The notes under the pieces were generated by a model. That model saw only the letters and a list, made by a program, of their open reading frames with translations. It had not been told where the DNA came from and did no database searches. From Hydractinia symbiolongicarpus (taxonomy: Eukaryota > Cnidaria > Hydrozoa > Anthoathecata > Hydractiniidae): a stretch of DNA of 64,000 bases. The position numbers and the translations under genes were made by a program. The stretch's first letter is position 1; every line of letters begins with the position of its first letter. This document shows, piece after piece, positions 33,770 through 44,336 of the stretch. The stretch lies in NCBI RefSeq assembly GCF_029227915.1, contig NC_079888.1, positions 9,841,001 through 9,905,000 of the forward strand. The letters run 5' to 3'.

Positions 33770-34503
33770 CAGCAAGAACGTTTAAAATCCAAGCCAGAAC
33801 TTCCTTTACATTCTGCTGCAGCTGTCGCGCCATTATTTTTTTCTAGACGAAAACATTTGCCTTATATGGACACAATTTCACCATATATGGGAGAAATCTT
33901 GAGATACGAAACTGTGACTGTAACGGTGTGTAAGGGTATGAAAGAAATACGAAAGGAGCTGCAAGAAAAGAATAACACCATACTGAAGGAGCAGCCATTA
34001 AAGACTAAATGTTGGTGATTAAAAGGATGATGAAACTAAGAACAAAGTAAAGCAGCTACACGGTCTCCAAATTAATCAATTTGATTACTTTGAAAACAAA
34101 CTATCAGAGTTGGAAGGCAGAGAAAGAAGAAAAACTCTCCGATTTGAGAACATCGATGAAGGAGAAATGAAACCTGGGTGTGTAGTGAAGACAAGGTACG
34201 TGACGTGATACAAAAACGGTTAGGTATAGATGAAAAAATTTCCATAGAGTGTGCGCACAGAGCGGGACAAAAAGTGGAAGAAATGGAACGATCGTTGTGA
34301 GGTTTTTGAATGACAAAGATAAGGAAAAAGTTCTGACAAATTATTGCTCAAGGAAGTTGTGGGAACAGAAGATCTACGTAGACGAAGACTTTTCTGAGCG
34401 TACATTAGACATTAGAAAAAAGCTTCTCCAAGAAATGAAAGCTTTGAAGAATAAAGAGGTAAGATCCAAACTTAATTATAAAACGCTAATAAGGCAATCT
34501 TGA
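33770..34503 (+). pseudogene. LINE ORF1 protein remnant
   Basis: The first part has a lysine/glutamate-rich coiled-coil-like stretch (KGMKEIRKELQEKNNTILKE; then, in another frame, FENKLSELEGRERRKTLRF). The last 84 codons (34249-34503) resemble the C-terminal RNA-binding half of LINE ORF1 proteins: GTIVVRFLNDKDKEKVL, IYVDEDFSERTLDIRKKL, EMKALKNKEV. Stops near 34020 and 34200 break it. ORF1 proteins chaperone the element RNA. Confidence 0.6.
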
Positions 34504-34564
34504 AAACAAATTTGACGTCAAAATTAAACGTTAAATAACGTTATCAAAAATCGTTACTTAAACG

Positions 34565-34934
34565 TTTTTTGCCTTCTATGAGTCTCCTGACTTGAAAATA
34601 TAATGGCATTGCTATATTTTTTATTTTTTCTCTTTTCTATTTTTTGGTTTGTCTATTTTAAATTTTAACGGACTAGAAGTTTTTGTAACGTTTTACCATT
34701 GCATACCTTAGAAGTTAAAAATATATTACATTACATGTAATTAACGCGAATGAGCCTAGCTCGCGGTAATTTATCGCAATCGTCGAGTCCAACCCCAACT
34801 CTTTTAATATTTCCTTTGAACTGTCAATGTAATCTCCAGCTATAGGATACTGCACGTCTTTAACTTTTGCGATTAAAATTGATAAATTTTCTGGACAGTC
34901 CAAAGTGGCACAAACCTTGATTAAAACCACCTTG
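34565..34934 (-). repeat. 370-bp direct repeat, copy 1
   Basis: Base for base the same as 44337-44706 as far as I can read. On the minus strand it carries 70 codons ending in a stop (KVCATLDCPENLSILIAKVK, IDSSKEILKELGLD) and finishes with GGCAAAAAA, like the 3' end of a retroposed mRNA. It lies between ORF1 and ORF2 of the LINE. Confidence 0.9.
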
Positions 34935-35038
34935 GAGATCAACAGTTTAAATGTCTAAATACTCATTATGATGCAGAAAAAATTAGCCTCAACGAAAATC
35001 TCACAAAGGAAAACTTTTCAGAAGCTTACATAAGAACT

Positions 35039-35832
35039 TTGAATCTTTTAAAAACTGTGCAATATAAGCAAACTTTCAGCATAATTTGTTTAATGGAATC
35101 ATGGTGCACAGATGAAATATTTCACGCGAACTTTCACCTGGCCGGATATAATAAAACTCATCTTCAGTGGACGACAGGTTCCAAAGGAGGCGGAGTTTGT
35201 GTATTCGTTCATGAAGATCTCTCCTTCTGTATTCGCAAAGAAATTTCTGTTTCAAATGTCGATTGTGAGACATTGTTTATAGAAACAGAGAATAATGGCT
35301 GTAAAAACTTCATTATTGGTGTAACCTATAGACCTCCAAATGCGAATGTAAACAATTTTAACTTAGCTCTATCGAGAATTCTTGATAGAATTGGCTGTGA
35401 AAACAAACATGTGTTTTTGACAGGTGATTTTAATCTAGATTCACTAAGTTATGATAAAAACATAACTACTCAAAATATGTTTAATTGTCTTTTTCAAATG
35501 GTTATGTACTAATCATTAATGGACCAACGCGAGTGACACCTACTTCGAATATAATAATTGATCACATTTTCACTAATTGTCTTTGTGAAAATCAAGTGTT
35601 GTCAGGAAAAATTCAAACAGATGTGTCTGACCACTTCCCAATACTTTTTACTTCTAAAAATATCGCAAGTACCTTTTCTAAGCAGCAAACGATAACCTTT
35701 TATACAAGAATCTATTCCAAAACTGCTATTAATAGCTTCAAATGCTCGCTAAATCATACCGATTGGACCGAGGTACTAAATACAATAGATATAAACCAAC
35801 CATATGAGCTCTTCTTAAATATACTTTCAAAA
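35039..35832 (+). pseudogene. LINE apurinic/apyrimidinic-type endonuclease domain
   Basis: The order of conserved blocks is that of CR1/L2 endonucleases: IICLMESWCTD (catalytic Glu), GGVCVFVHEDL, IIGVTYRPPN, VFLTGDFNLD (Asp-Asn) and, after a one-step frame change at about 35500, VSDHFPILF (Asp-His). It nicks target DNA. It breaks at 35833, where the Penelope-like element is inserted, and resumes at 36675 without loss (NILSK|EYEKFF). Confidence 0.85.
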
Positions 35833-35857
35833 TGTATTAGAAAAGAGGTATTTTAAA

Positions 35858-36313
35858 TTGCCTTTTATTGGCAAGTACTCTAATACTGCCAAAGAAAAAG
35901 TCAATCAACTTGTCAATAAGATGTGTAAAGAAATCAATGTCTGCCTCGTTTTTAAGTCGTGTAAAATTAAAGATTATTTTTCTTGCAAGGACCGAGTTCC
36001 TGAATCTTTTAAATCTGGACTTGTGTATAAATTTGTTTGTGCTAGTTGTAATGCTAGCTATGTGGGTGAAACCACCAGACACATTTCTAGTAGATTTAAA
36101 GAACATTTGAAAACTGATAAAAACTCACAAATATTTAAGCATATGCAGTCAAATCTTAACTGTAAATTACTATGTAACGAAAATTGTTTTTCTATTTTGG
36201 ATCATGCAGACACTGATTGGCAGAGGAAACTCAAAGAGGGTATGCATATTTCTTGGTTGAAACCAGACCTCAATAAACAAGTTAAGCATTGCATCATCAA
36301 TTTATCCGTTTAA
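35858..36313 (+). CDS. GIY-YIG endonuclease end of a Penelope-like element
   Basis: 151 codons, preceded in the same frame by VLEKRYFK-like codons at the insertion edge. KLPFIGKYSNTAKEKV is the typical linker, then a zinc-finger-like CKIKDYFSCKD, then YKFVCASCNASYVGETTRH (GIY-YIG box with CxxC) and SSRFKEHLKTDKNSQIFKH, ending WLKPDLNKQ. The Arg and Glu of the endonuclease are in place. The RT that should precede it is missing, so the element cannot move by itself. The domain itself is unbroken. Confidence 0.9.
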   Translation: MPFIGKYSNTAKEKVNQLVNKMCKEINVCLVFKSCKIKDYFSCKDRVPESFKSGLVYKFVCASCNASYVGETTRHISSRFKEHLKTDKNSQIFKHMQSNLNCKLLCNENCFSILDHADTDWQRKLKEGMHISWLKPDLNKQVKHCIINLSV

Positions 36314-36610
36314 TTTTATGTTTTTTTGCTTGTTCAATATCGTTTTTGTTACTTAGATATTGATTTAGCATGTGTAAATTCATTTTATAAAATTAAAAAA
36401 TTGTACTTTTGGGAAATATTTAATTGTCTTAAACAAATTGTGTATATAAATTTTATTTAACTAACTTTTGTTAGTTTATCTAATATTATTTTGTCAACAT
36501 GGATTAGCTTGTGTATAATTTATATAAAATTGTACTTTTGGGAAATATTTAAATAACTTTCGAAAAATTTTTTGTATAAAGAGTGTATGTATCAACTTTT
36601 GTATAATATT

Positions 36611-36659
36611 CTGAAGATGACTTTGGTAAAGTCGAAACATGTTAAAAATAAAACGTGTC
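36611..36659 (+). ncRNA. Hammerhead-like motif in the Penelope-like tail
   Basis: CTGAAGA (36611-), a 6-bp stem gacttt/aaagtc, GAAAC, then a 5-bp stem acatg/cgtgt closed by 12 bases and a C at the cleavage position. This matches the hammerhead layout known from Penelope-like elements, with one extra base before stem II and a weak stem I, so it is probably an inactive relic. Confidence 0.55.
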
Positions 36660-36674
36660 GTAATTTTTATGAAA

Positions 36675-37942
36675 ATACTTTCAAAAGAATATGAAAAATT
36701 CTTTTCACTAAAAAAAACTTGCATTAAAACTAAATCGCTGCAATCCCCATGGATAACAAAGGGCTTGATAAAGTCATCAAAACTAAAACAAAAGCTTTAC
36801 GTCAAACAGTTAAAGTCTAAGTCGTGTAAAGATATTGAAAACCACAAAACTTATAAAAACTTATTTGAAAAAATTGGGAAAACTTTCAAGGAAGAATCAC
36901 TACACAAACCTGTAAAATAGATACAAAGGCGATGCCAAAAAGACAAAGTGAATAGGAATGAAATTGTAATAGAAAATGAAAATGAAATTGCTAATGCATT
37001 TAACGATTTCTTTGTTAACGTAGGACCTAGTCTAGCAGCAAATACTAGAAACAATAAAGACTATAGGACATATCTACCTAAATGTACATTTAAGCATAAC
37101 AATTACCCGTTAGCAATAAATAAATTAGATACAGCTTTTAACAGCTTAAAACGCAATAAAGCACCTGGCTATGACAATATTTGCAGTAATGTCGTAATAG
37201 ACACATTTTCAGCAATGAGATATGTAATTCACAACATTTTCAGTAAGTCAACATCACAGGGTGTATTTCCTAATAAATTAAAAGTTGCAAAAGTGACACC
37301 AATTTTTAAATCAGGTGATACTGAGATATTATCAAACTATTGGCTAATTTTTATTTTGCCAACATTTTCAAAAATTCAAGAAAAAATAATGTATTAACAG
37401 ATTATTTTATTATTTTACTGATCACGCAATATTTTACGAAAAACAGTTTGGATTTAGAAACAAGCACTCCATAGATCATGCAATTATGCAACTTATTGGT
37501 GACATACAAAACTCGTTTGAGAATGGTCAGTATACTTTAGGAATCTTCAATGACCTGTCTAAAGCATTTGACACTGTTAATCACGATAAGAAGATTAAAA
37601 GCGTATGGTATCAATGGATCTGACTTTGATTGGTTTAAAAGTTACTTGTGTAATCGACAACAATATGTCAGTTTTGACAACAAAATGAAAACAAGCAAAC
37701 TAGCAATCAAATGCGGAGTTCCTCAGGGCTCCATACTTGGTCCACTTTTGTTTTTAATATACGTAAACGACCTAATAAATTGTTCTAATATACTCCAGCC
37801 AATTATGTTCCCGGACAATAATAATATATTTTACTCGCATTATAACATAGAAACACTTTTTGCCACGATGAACACAGAACTAGCGAAATTAAAGGACTGG
37901 TTTGATTCAAACAAACTTTCGCTAAATATAAAAAAAGACTAA
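36675..37942 (+). pseudogene. LINE reverse transcriptase, catalytic site lost
   Basis: Blocks in order: LQSPWITKGLIKSSKLKQKL, KLDTAFNSLKRNKAPGYDNI, KVAKVTPIFKSGD, then after a frameshift near 37397 QFGFRNKHSIDHAI, FNDLSKAFDTVNH (first Asp), and CGVPQGSILGPLLFLIYVND. The FADD box reads MFPDNNNIF, so the second catalytic Asp is Asn. Further stops follow 37942. Homologous sequence continues to about 38200 (KLESLYRQQKLATRIITSQ). Confidence 0.88.
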
Positions 37943-38483
37943 ATACATCCTTTTTCATCAAAAAACACAAAAAGAAAAATATAGAATATAAGGCTAGTCA
38001 TGTATTGAACAAACAATGTCTCATACAATTATATTACTACTTTATTCATAGCTACTTTGTAGATATGAATAAAGGAGTAATAGTAATAATTGTAGCTTGT
38101 TTGGGGTAGTACTCACAAAACTAAATTGGAGTCTCTCTATCGGCAACAAAAACTTGCCACGAGAATAATTACCTCTCAGAACCTTTGCCACTGTTCGTTC
38201 TGCAATATATATCAGGGGCGGATCCAGACTTTTTCAAGACTTAGTCAAAATTTAAGCTTTGCGGGTACAAAAATCGCCGAAAATTGTCTCCCGATTTATC
38301 TAGTTATTAATAAAATTGACGAAAAAAAAACGCATAAGAAAATCTCCTAACAACATTTTTTATAAGAATCAACTCTCCATCTTACACATCTTATTTTAGA
38401 TAGATAAAAGCACTAAAATTAACAGGGATTAACTACAATAAAGTGAGACAATTGTGAATATATTTCAATATTTATAAACTGTT

Positions 38484-38512
38484 GCTGTTTCTGCCAATAT
38501 CAGGCTTCATCA
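38484..38512 (-). ncRNA. Degenerate hammerhead-like motif
   Basis: The minus strand reads TTGATGAAGCC, loop, GGCAGAAACAGC, parallel to the clear motif at 2135 (CTGACGAGCCC...GGGCGAAACAGT) but with two core positions changed. Likely a relic of a related tail. Confidence 0.35.
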
Positions 38513-38707
38513 ACATGACTATGTGAATCAAATGATCACACCAGCCATGGACAGCAAAATAAAACACAATCATAACAAAAACAATAAGAATATGGAAAGA
38601 TCAGGATAATGAAGATGAAATGTACATACATGTGATATGATACATACACACCTCAACCCATGTATTTGTTCAGATATATTTGTTTATTCATAGGGCTAAA
38701 CTCAAGT

Positions 38708-38953
38708 TTAAACTTTAAAAGAAGAATTAAGAAGGGCAATTTTCTGCTTTTTGCATGCTGAAATAGGAAAATGCGACTTTCGCTTAAGAAAGTTGCAACC
38801 TAAAACAAGGGGAACGTAATGATTTGGCTTGAAGTCTACACCAGATTTAACAATACCTTCATAACAAAATAAAGTTTTTAACTGATCTTCATCAGGTAAA
38901 ATAGATGGGCATGGCAATATAAACTGTGTAAAGAGAGTTCGAAACAGTAACAA
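38708..38953 (-). CDS. Possible terminal exon, unknown protein
   Basis: On the minus strand, TTACCCACAG and CTTTACACAG are candidate acceptors, followed by an open frame ending in TAA: LPDEDQLKTLFCYEGIVKSG, then PNHYVPLVLGCNFLKRK. Composition looks coding. It could pair with the frame at 40451-40699. I recognise no family. It lies inside the hAT-like element. Confidence 0.35.
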   Translation of the reverse strand: MLLFRTLFTQFILPCPSILPDEDQLKTLFCYEGIVKSGVDFKPNHYVPLVLGCNFLKRKSHFPISACKKQKIALLNSSFKV

Positions 38954-39367
38954 GCGAACTGTGGGTAAAACGTATTAATTTTTCTCTTTATTACTGTTGA
39001 CAAGGCAAGTATTGATAGACTATGTCTTGGGGGTACAGTTGTTGATTACTTCTGCTTAAACTGCCTCCTCAGGAGAAAGAGTCATATCACAAATAATATG
39101 GGAAAGGGAAAATTTGAATAAACTTTTTTTCAGATATAAAAATATTTGCCTTTCAGTTTTTAAAAGCATATTGAGAACAAGGATGATTGAAGTAAAAGGA
39201 AGGATGCAAGAAAAGTTCTATGGATGTCAAGATTCTCAAAACATCAACAAGAAAATTATCACCTACCAATACCAACAATGCTGAGCTGTATAGACAGTCT
39301 GATGGATTGGATCTAAAAATAACATATTTTGCGATGACCTTTCACTCAACAAACTTTGTTTCCTTAT

Positions 39368-40149
39368 AGCTTGGAGGAAAGAATACGGAAGGAGAAACAA
39401 CTCTTTTAATTCTGTTGAAACACTGCGTGAGGTTCTAGCAGGTGTCTGTATAGAAACTTAATTTGAAATTTTGGCGGTTGTGTGACTAAATTATTCGTGA
39501 ATAACAATTCGCAATTATGATTGGTTATAAAAACAATTAGATAATTTGATGATGAATTTGATGATAATACCAAAACAAGAAGCCACATTGAAATTGGCAA
39601 AATTTCTTTTGTTCTTATGTTAACATAATTAGCGAAGAAGCACATGCTCGACACTTTTGTAAACAAAAAGAAAAAGTTTATATCTCGTTTTAAAACGACG
39701 TTCTGATATAAGAAGTTATTTCTTTAGTTAGAATAAACATTAATCCAGCACACATTTTGTCGGCACACGTCCGGCGCATATCTATCTATATTGTTTTTCA
39801 TGATCAAAGTGGTATACTCAAGCCTGCAAAAATAGGTTAATATCATGGTTAAACGCTTATTTCCAAACTTATTGTTGAAGTTTTTAACAGCAATGCTTAC
39901 CGACTTATATTAGGCACACTTTCCATACAAATATCACGTGCCTGCAGCGTGTTACAGTCAGATTTCAATAAAAAAAGTTAGCCCCTATTAAAGGAGAATA
40001 TGGAATTTGATCATTTTTTTGCGAAAAAGACTCGGTCGAGCACCTCACGGACTGATTCTTTTGAAATTAAAAACAATAGAAAATTCAATACATTTAAAGC
40101 GTACAGAAATGAAGTTGTTTCTCCTTCCGTATTCTTTCCTCCAAGCTTA
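39368..40149. repeat. 35-bp exact inverted repeat, arms 747 bases apart
   Basis: agcttggaggaaagaatacg... (39368-39402) is the exact reverse complement of 40115-40149. The arms lie inside the hAT-like element. Confidence 0.9.
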
Positions 40150-40450
40150 TAGCCATTCGAAGAGTTGTTTATTTTCATCACCGATATTACTTATCCATAT
40201 GTCAAGTTCTTGCTTCTAATAACAACACAAATATTAATTGAGAAAGAACTCATTCACAATGCTAAAAATTCTGTTCAAAGCTCATGTTACAAAAACAATT
40301 AGCCAGCTAGCTAGCTAATTAAATCTTTTTGTATTTGTTTTTTATAGTCTGTTGTAAAAAGTTCTCCCTCAACTAGCTTTTCGTAGCGAATATACTGAAA
40401 ACCTTAATAAATGCAAGGTGTGTTGGAGAGTAGAAAACATACTTCTCACC

Positions 40451-40699
40451 TTAAAGCAATAATTCCTTTATCTTCGCACCTCGCCTCAGATGAATGTATA
40501 TATCTGCACCTGAATTCTGATGAAGACTTTTACCAACCAAGGGATAAATATCCCCAGACAACAAAAATGTCCGATAATAAACACTTTCTAAAAGTTCTTT
40601 TTGCATTTTACGAACTGATTCAACATTATCACACTTTAAATCAGTAAGCACTCGCGCCAACAAGTCTGCAGTAGACATGATAGTACGGAAAGAATCCAA
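40451..40699 (-). CDS. Possible exon, unknown protein
   Basis: An open frame starts with Met (MDSFRTIMSTADLLARVLTD, then VRKMQKELLESVYYRTFLLS, GDIYPLVGKSLHQNSGADIY). Potential donors follow near its end (GGCGAG|GTGCGA and TTTAAG|GTGAGA). Helical, charged, coding-like. The product is unknown, and it is inside the hAT-like element together with 38708-38953. Confidence 0.35.
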   Translation of the reverse strand: MDSFRTIMSTADLLARVLTDLKCDNVESVRKMQKELLESVYYRTFLLSGDIYPLVGKSLHQNSGADIYIHLRRGAKIKELLL

Positions 40700-41216
40700 G
40701 CCAAAAGGCGTGACTCTTTCACTAATCCTGACGAATGGGAGTTAAAACTATAGCCTAACAGGTTATAAGTAACCACGCAGTACAGAACCTAAATTTCCTA
40801 CGCCGGCTGCGGGCCACATACTGTTGGACTACGCATAGAGTGTGAAAATTACGTCACAATTTTGACGTCACATGCCTCTTAGGTGAGATGGGGAGGGTTG
40901 CGGGCCATAGCTATTTGATTTTTGACTGACTGAGTGATTGATTAGTCAAAATGAATCAGTCAAAATCTGTAAGCTATAATTTGCAACCCCTCAGTCTATA
41001 TAGCAGCGACGTCACAACTTTGACGTCAACATCGCCATAGGCGAAATGGAGAGGGCTGTGAACCATGGATTTTCGCTGTAAATAAATTACAATCTGATTT
41101 TTAACGCGCTCCGTCTGCAACACCTGGATCGTCGACATCATTCGCTTTCTTAACATTTTTCGTCAAATTTACACTTAGTCATGTGACTTATCTGACTAAC
41201 CCTGGATCCGCACCTG

Positions 41217-42130
41217 TATATATTAGCAAATGAGACATATTTCCTTTGTGATTTAGGTGGTACCCAGTTATTAACATAATGACCGATTGAATAAGCAACA
41301 CACAAAGTTAAAGCACGCCAATAAAATTCATGTTTCAAAAAATGAGACAAAAAGCGTGGTCAAATCGATTTACGTTTTCAGAGCAACAGATCAGAGTGAC
41401 AGAAAACGTGAAAGAATAAAACGGTAATTTTAAATTCTTTAATCTTTTGTTCAATTTATGAAAACTAAAAATGACATAATCTGAATTGTTCTTTATAGTA
41501 GGACCTTATTTTTAGTGAGGCTTCTTCAATCAGCAAAATCCTGGATGTCAGGTTAATTAGGATGAATGATACAGTTTAATTAGGCGTTTTCTCAGCTTCG
41601 TTAAGATAAACTTTGATCGTCGAAAACACACACTTAACTGAATTTTAGCATCTAGCTAGCTATCTAACTGAAAAAATGATCTTTATTTTATGACACCATA
41701 TGTAAATATTCTAATCCTTTATTGTTCTATGTTCATAAGTTTTTTGCATTCTTTTTTAATTTAATTTTTTGAAATAATTCCACGTTCCACGAAATTTGCT
41801 TTTTTCTCAGCAAGCATGTATGTCTTGTTATTTATTTTTTGATATGCTAAATTATGAGGAGATTAATTAATTTCAGCTTCTTTGTAAAAGTGTTATTATC
41901 TGAATTATTCTTGGACAAAGAAGATTCTCTGCTGAACAAGAATTTTACCTGAGAGGATAAATTTTTGCGTGGATTTATTTTAATATGTCAAATAATTTAT
42001 TTCCTAAATATTTGATATAACATATTGCTGAACTTATGTCCTGTTAATCCCTATAGACTAGTTGCAAAAAAAGACTATAGCAGAACAAATGCTGTATTCA
42101 ATTCATTATTTTTAAAATTTATTATAAAAC
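41217..42130. other. No gene recognised; likely upstream region of the next gene
   Basis: AT-rich; no repeat or frame I can support. The gene starting at 42134 must be promoted from here if it is expressed. Confidence 0.35.
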
Positions 42131-42133
42131 AAA

Positions 42134-43224
42134 ATGTGGTGCAGTGTTGTTTGGATGGAAAACGGTCGGGAAACCGAAGGAACAGTCCCCTACATTTGGG
42201 TAAATGAAGAGACAAAGGTAGTCCGATATCCTAAGGGTGTATCAAAATACAAAGCTGAAAAGGAATTTATGCAGCAAACACCAAACTGGATGACATTGCA
42301 ATTGGTCAAAGTAAAACGTATTGAAAGTGAGTTTTAGTACTCTTATTTATCATTTTTTTTAAAAAAATACTTGTTCCTACAGTCCTTGGTAAATAATTTT
42401 GAGTCGATTTTCCCTAATTTGGACAAATTGTTTGGTCCCTTGTGTGTTCGAATTTGTATGTTATTTAACTTTTTAGAAAACTGGGAACTCTGTGAAGAAT
42501 ATGCTTTCACAACTGATGATGAAACATTAAATCAACAATAAGAGAAAAGGTTTGCAATTATATTGTTCATTGTTGTAATACTAAGATTTCATTTTAATAA
42601 CACTCTAAAATGAACTATTTAGATGACAGTGATGATGAGGATTCACCTGTCAAGAAAAAGAAATGTAAGTAATGGACCACCAGAGGGTTTCCTTCATCAA
42701 TTTGTTGCATATTTGTTTATTTTGAGAAGTAGTATTTTTCAGAGTACTATATGTCTCTTGTTTTAGTTCTGGCGCCGACACTACCACGGCTTAATTCCAC
42801 GATTAACGATTTTTCGGATGAGTCACTATTACAAAAAATGTTTCAGTGTGAGAAGCACCACAAATACGGATTCAGTATCCACTAATTTTAATCGCTCCAT
42901 CGACAACATGGTGGCTGTAGCAAATTCGTCAGGCGGTAGCAGTGATTCTTCTATTTCATTCAAAAAGAATGTGACAACTACTGGATATCCATTATCCATT
43001 GAAAGTACGTATATGTTCACTCAATTGTACCTTGTTTAATGTATACAAAAGCCAACAAATAAAGTTCAAAAGGATATAAAATTTTCTCTCTGTTAGGACT
43101 TCAAAGAAAGGTTATCCAGGGGATAGCTGATATTCTTGAAGCAGTTGAGCGATGTGGAAACATGATGGAAAACAATAACACAAATAATTTTAAAACGCCT
43201 AAAATGGATGATATCAAGTCTTAA
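42134..43224 (+). pseudogene. DUF4806-like five-exon gene, with one stop and one frameshift
   Basis: Exons: 42134-42326, 42477-about 42541, 42623-42664, 42767-43004, 43097-43224, with strong donors (GTGAGT, GTAAGT, GTACGT) except after exon 2. Exon 1 encodes MWCSVVWMENGRETEGTVPY ... VRYPKGVSKYKAEKE ... NWMTLQLVKVKR, the N-terminal layout of the small DUF4806-type proteins common in cnidarians. Exon 3 is acidic-basic (DDSDDEDSPVKKKK), and exon 5 has the LQRKVIQGIADILEAVE coiled end. The exon 2 frame meets TAA at 42539-42541. Exon 4 needs a net one-base shift to join exons 3 and 5. The function of the family is unknown, perhaps transposon-derived. AATAAA lies at 43399. Confidence 0.5.
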
Positions 43225-43439
43225 TAATTTATGAGGATTTTAAAGTAACGTATTAATTTATTTTGTTTTATATTGTGTATCTAATTTAGGTTTTGAAACA
43301 TAACATTTGTTTTAAAAAAATTATATTTATGTGTATTGAAAATTTTTTGTATATTTTGTTGTGTATTTTCTGTAAATATTTTACCCAGTTTTTGAAACAG
43401 AAATAAAGTCATTTATTTATTTATTTATTTAAAGTTTGT

Positions 43440-43760
43440 CTTCTCAAATTCTTTGCATCGCGGTACTACAATGTACATCCTGAGGATGTTGTGCACGACC
43501 TGTGGTATAACATATGGCGTAAAGAGGACGTCCCCTGGCATTATCCTGGGAAATGCCCTCAGGTTAAACAATAAAAGACTTCCCCTAGACGACTTGTTAA
43601 AACACCTCGAGGACGTAGTCATAAGACAACCTTAGGACAACAATAAAGGACGTCTTAGACACAGGGATAGGACGTCCTCCTATATTACACATGTGCCCAA
43701 CAGTGGATGTCCCGGGGATAAAGAAAATGTCGTCCTCCGGACATTTTTAGGACGAACATT
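43440..43760. repeat. Cluster of ggacgtcc-type palindromic words
   Basis: Variants of (a)ggacgtc/gacgtcc and aggac(a/g)ac occur about a dozen times (for example 43529, 43610, 43650, 43665, 43705, 43730). It looks like a diverged satellite or foldback element between the DUF4806-like gene and the LINE fragment. Confidence 0.55.
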
Positions 43761-43764
43761 TGCC

Positions 43765-44336
43765 CACTGGGAGTTGACACATTCAAAGCCTTTGTTTCAA
43801 CATATGAACATTTTAAACATATTTCAAATAAATATCTTTCAGGCACTTTGTTTTATGTACAGGTCAAAAAAAGAATCCCCTGTGGTGTTTTCAAATACGT
43901 TTCATGTGATGAAAAAAATATGTCACTAGATCTATTGGGTTGTATTACACGCCATTTAGGAAAACAAAGTTCAGTCGATTTTCCATTTCGTATCGCGGCC
44001 CATATATCTGGAACAAGATCTCCGAAGTAAAACCATTAATCTTACAGGACAAATGCCGTTTTAAAACTTTTCAATCAAAAGTGCAAAATTTTATCTTGTG
44101 TTGTCTACAAGACGAAATATCCCTCTTTTAATAACAATATTCACCATCCCTTTTCGAATTCAAACTAATGTTTGCACTTACACTTTATCTTTTATCTTTT
44201 TACTAATATTTTAAACAAGTTGTAAATATTACATATCCGACAGCTGTTATAAATGGAGGAACAAGTTAACATTTCTCTTTCGACAAGCTCGTAAACTATG
44301 CATAGCGTAGATCCCGCAGGTTCTCAATGATAAGAC
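43765..44336 (+). pseudogene. LINE reverse transcriptase C-terminus and 3' region
   Basis: HSKPLFQHMNILNIFQINIF, QALCFMYRSKK, VVFSNTFHV and, one frame over, FSRFSISYRGPYIWNKISEV make up the last part of a CR1/L2-like ORF2. The strand is that of the LINE at 33.7-38.2 kb, and the sequence begins where that copy stops (after ATRIITSQ), so it is probably the same copy split by 5.5 kb of later sequence. A non-coding 3' region follows up to the 370-bp repeat. Confidence 0.75.

Larger units (their letters stand above)
35833..36674 (+). mobile_element. 5'-truncated Penelope-like element inserted in the LINE
   Basis: 842 bases flanked by the 12-base target duplication atactttcaaaa (35821-35832 and 36675-36686). 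It contains the C-terminal GIY-YIG endonuclease of a Penelope-like element and a hammerhead-like tail. Removing it restores the LINE frame exactly, which fixes its boundaries and shows it is younger than the LINE. Confidence 0.9.
33755..38212 (+). mobile_element. CR1/L2-like LINE, decayed, interrupted by two insertions
   Basis: ORF1-like sequence (33755-34503), an apurinic endonuclease (35039-35832) and a reverse transcriptase (36675-37942) occur in LINE order. A 370-bp repeat separates ORF1 from ORF2, and a Penelope-like element sits in the ORF2 linker. The 3' part stops at 38212, where a hAT-like terminus begins; matching LINE C-terminal sequence resumes at about 43775. Confidence 0.85.
38213..41216. 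mobile_element. hAT-like element, 3.0 kb, ends matched
   Basis: The left end CAGGGGCGGATCCAG and the reverse complement of the right end CAGGTGCGGATCCAG differ at one position of 15. The flanks tatatat/tatatat could be a target duplication, but the AT run makes this weak. CAGGGG ends suit hAT elements. No hAT transposase is recognisable inside. It interrupts the LINE at 38212. The same terminus occurs at 2483-2497. Confidence 0.55.

Noticed and set aside
43396-43432. CRISPR-like or regulatory repeat in atttatttattt
   Set aside because: Simple sequence next to a polyadenylation signal; no spacers.
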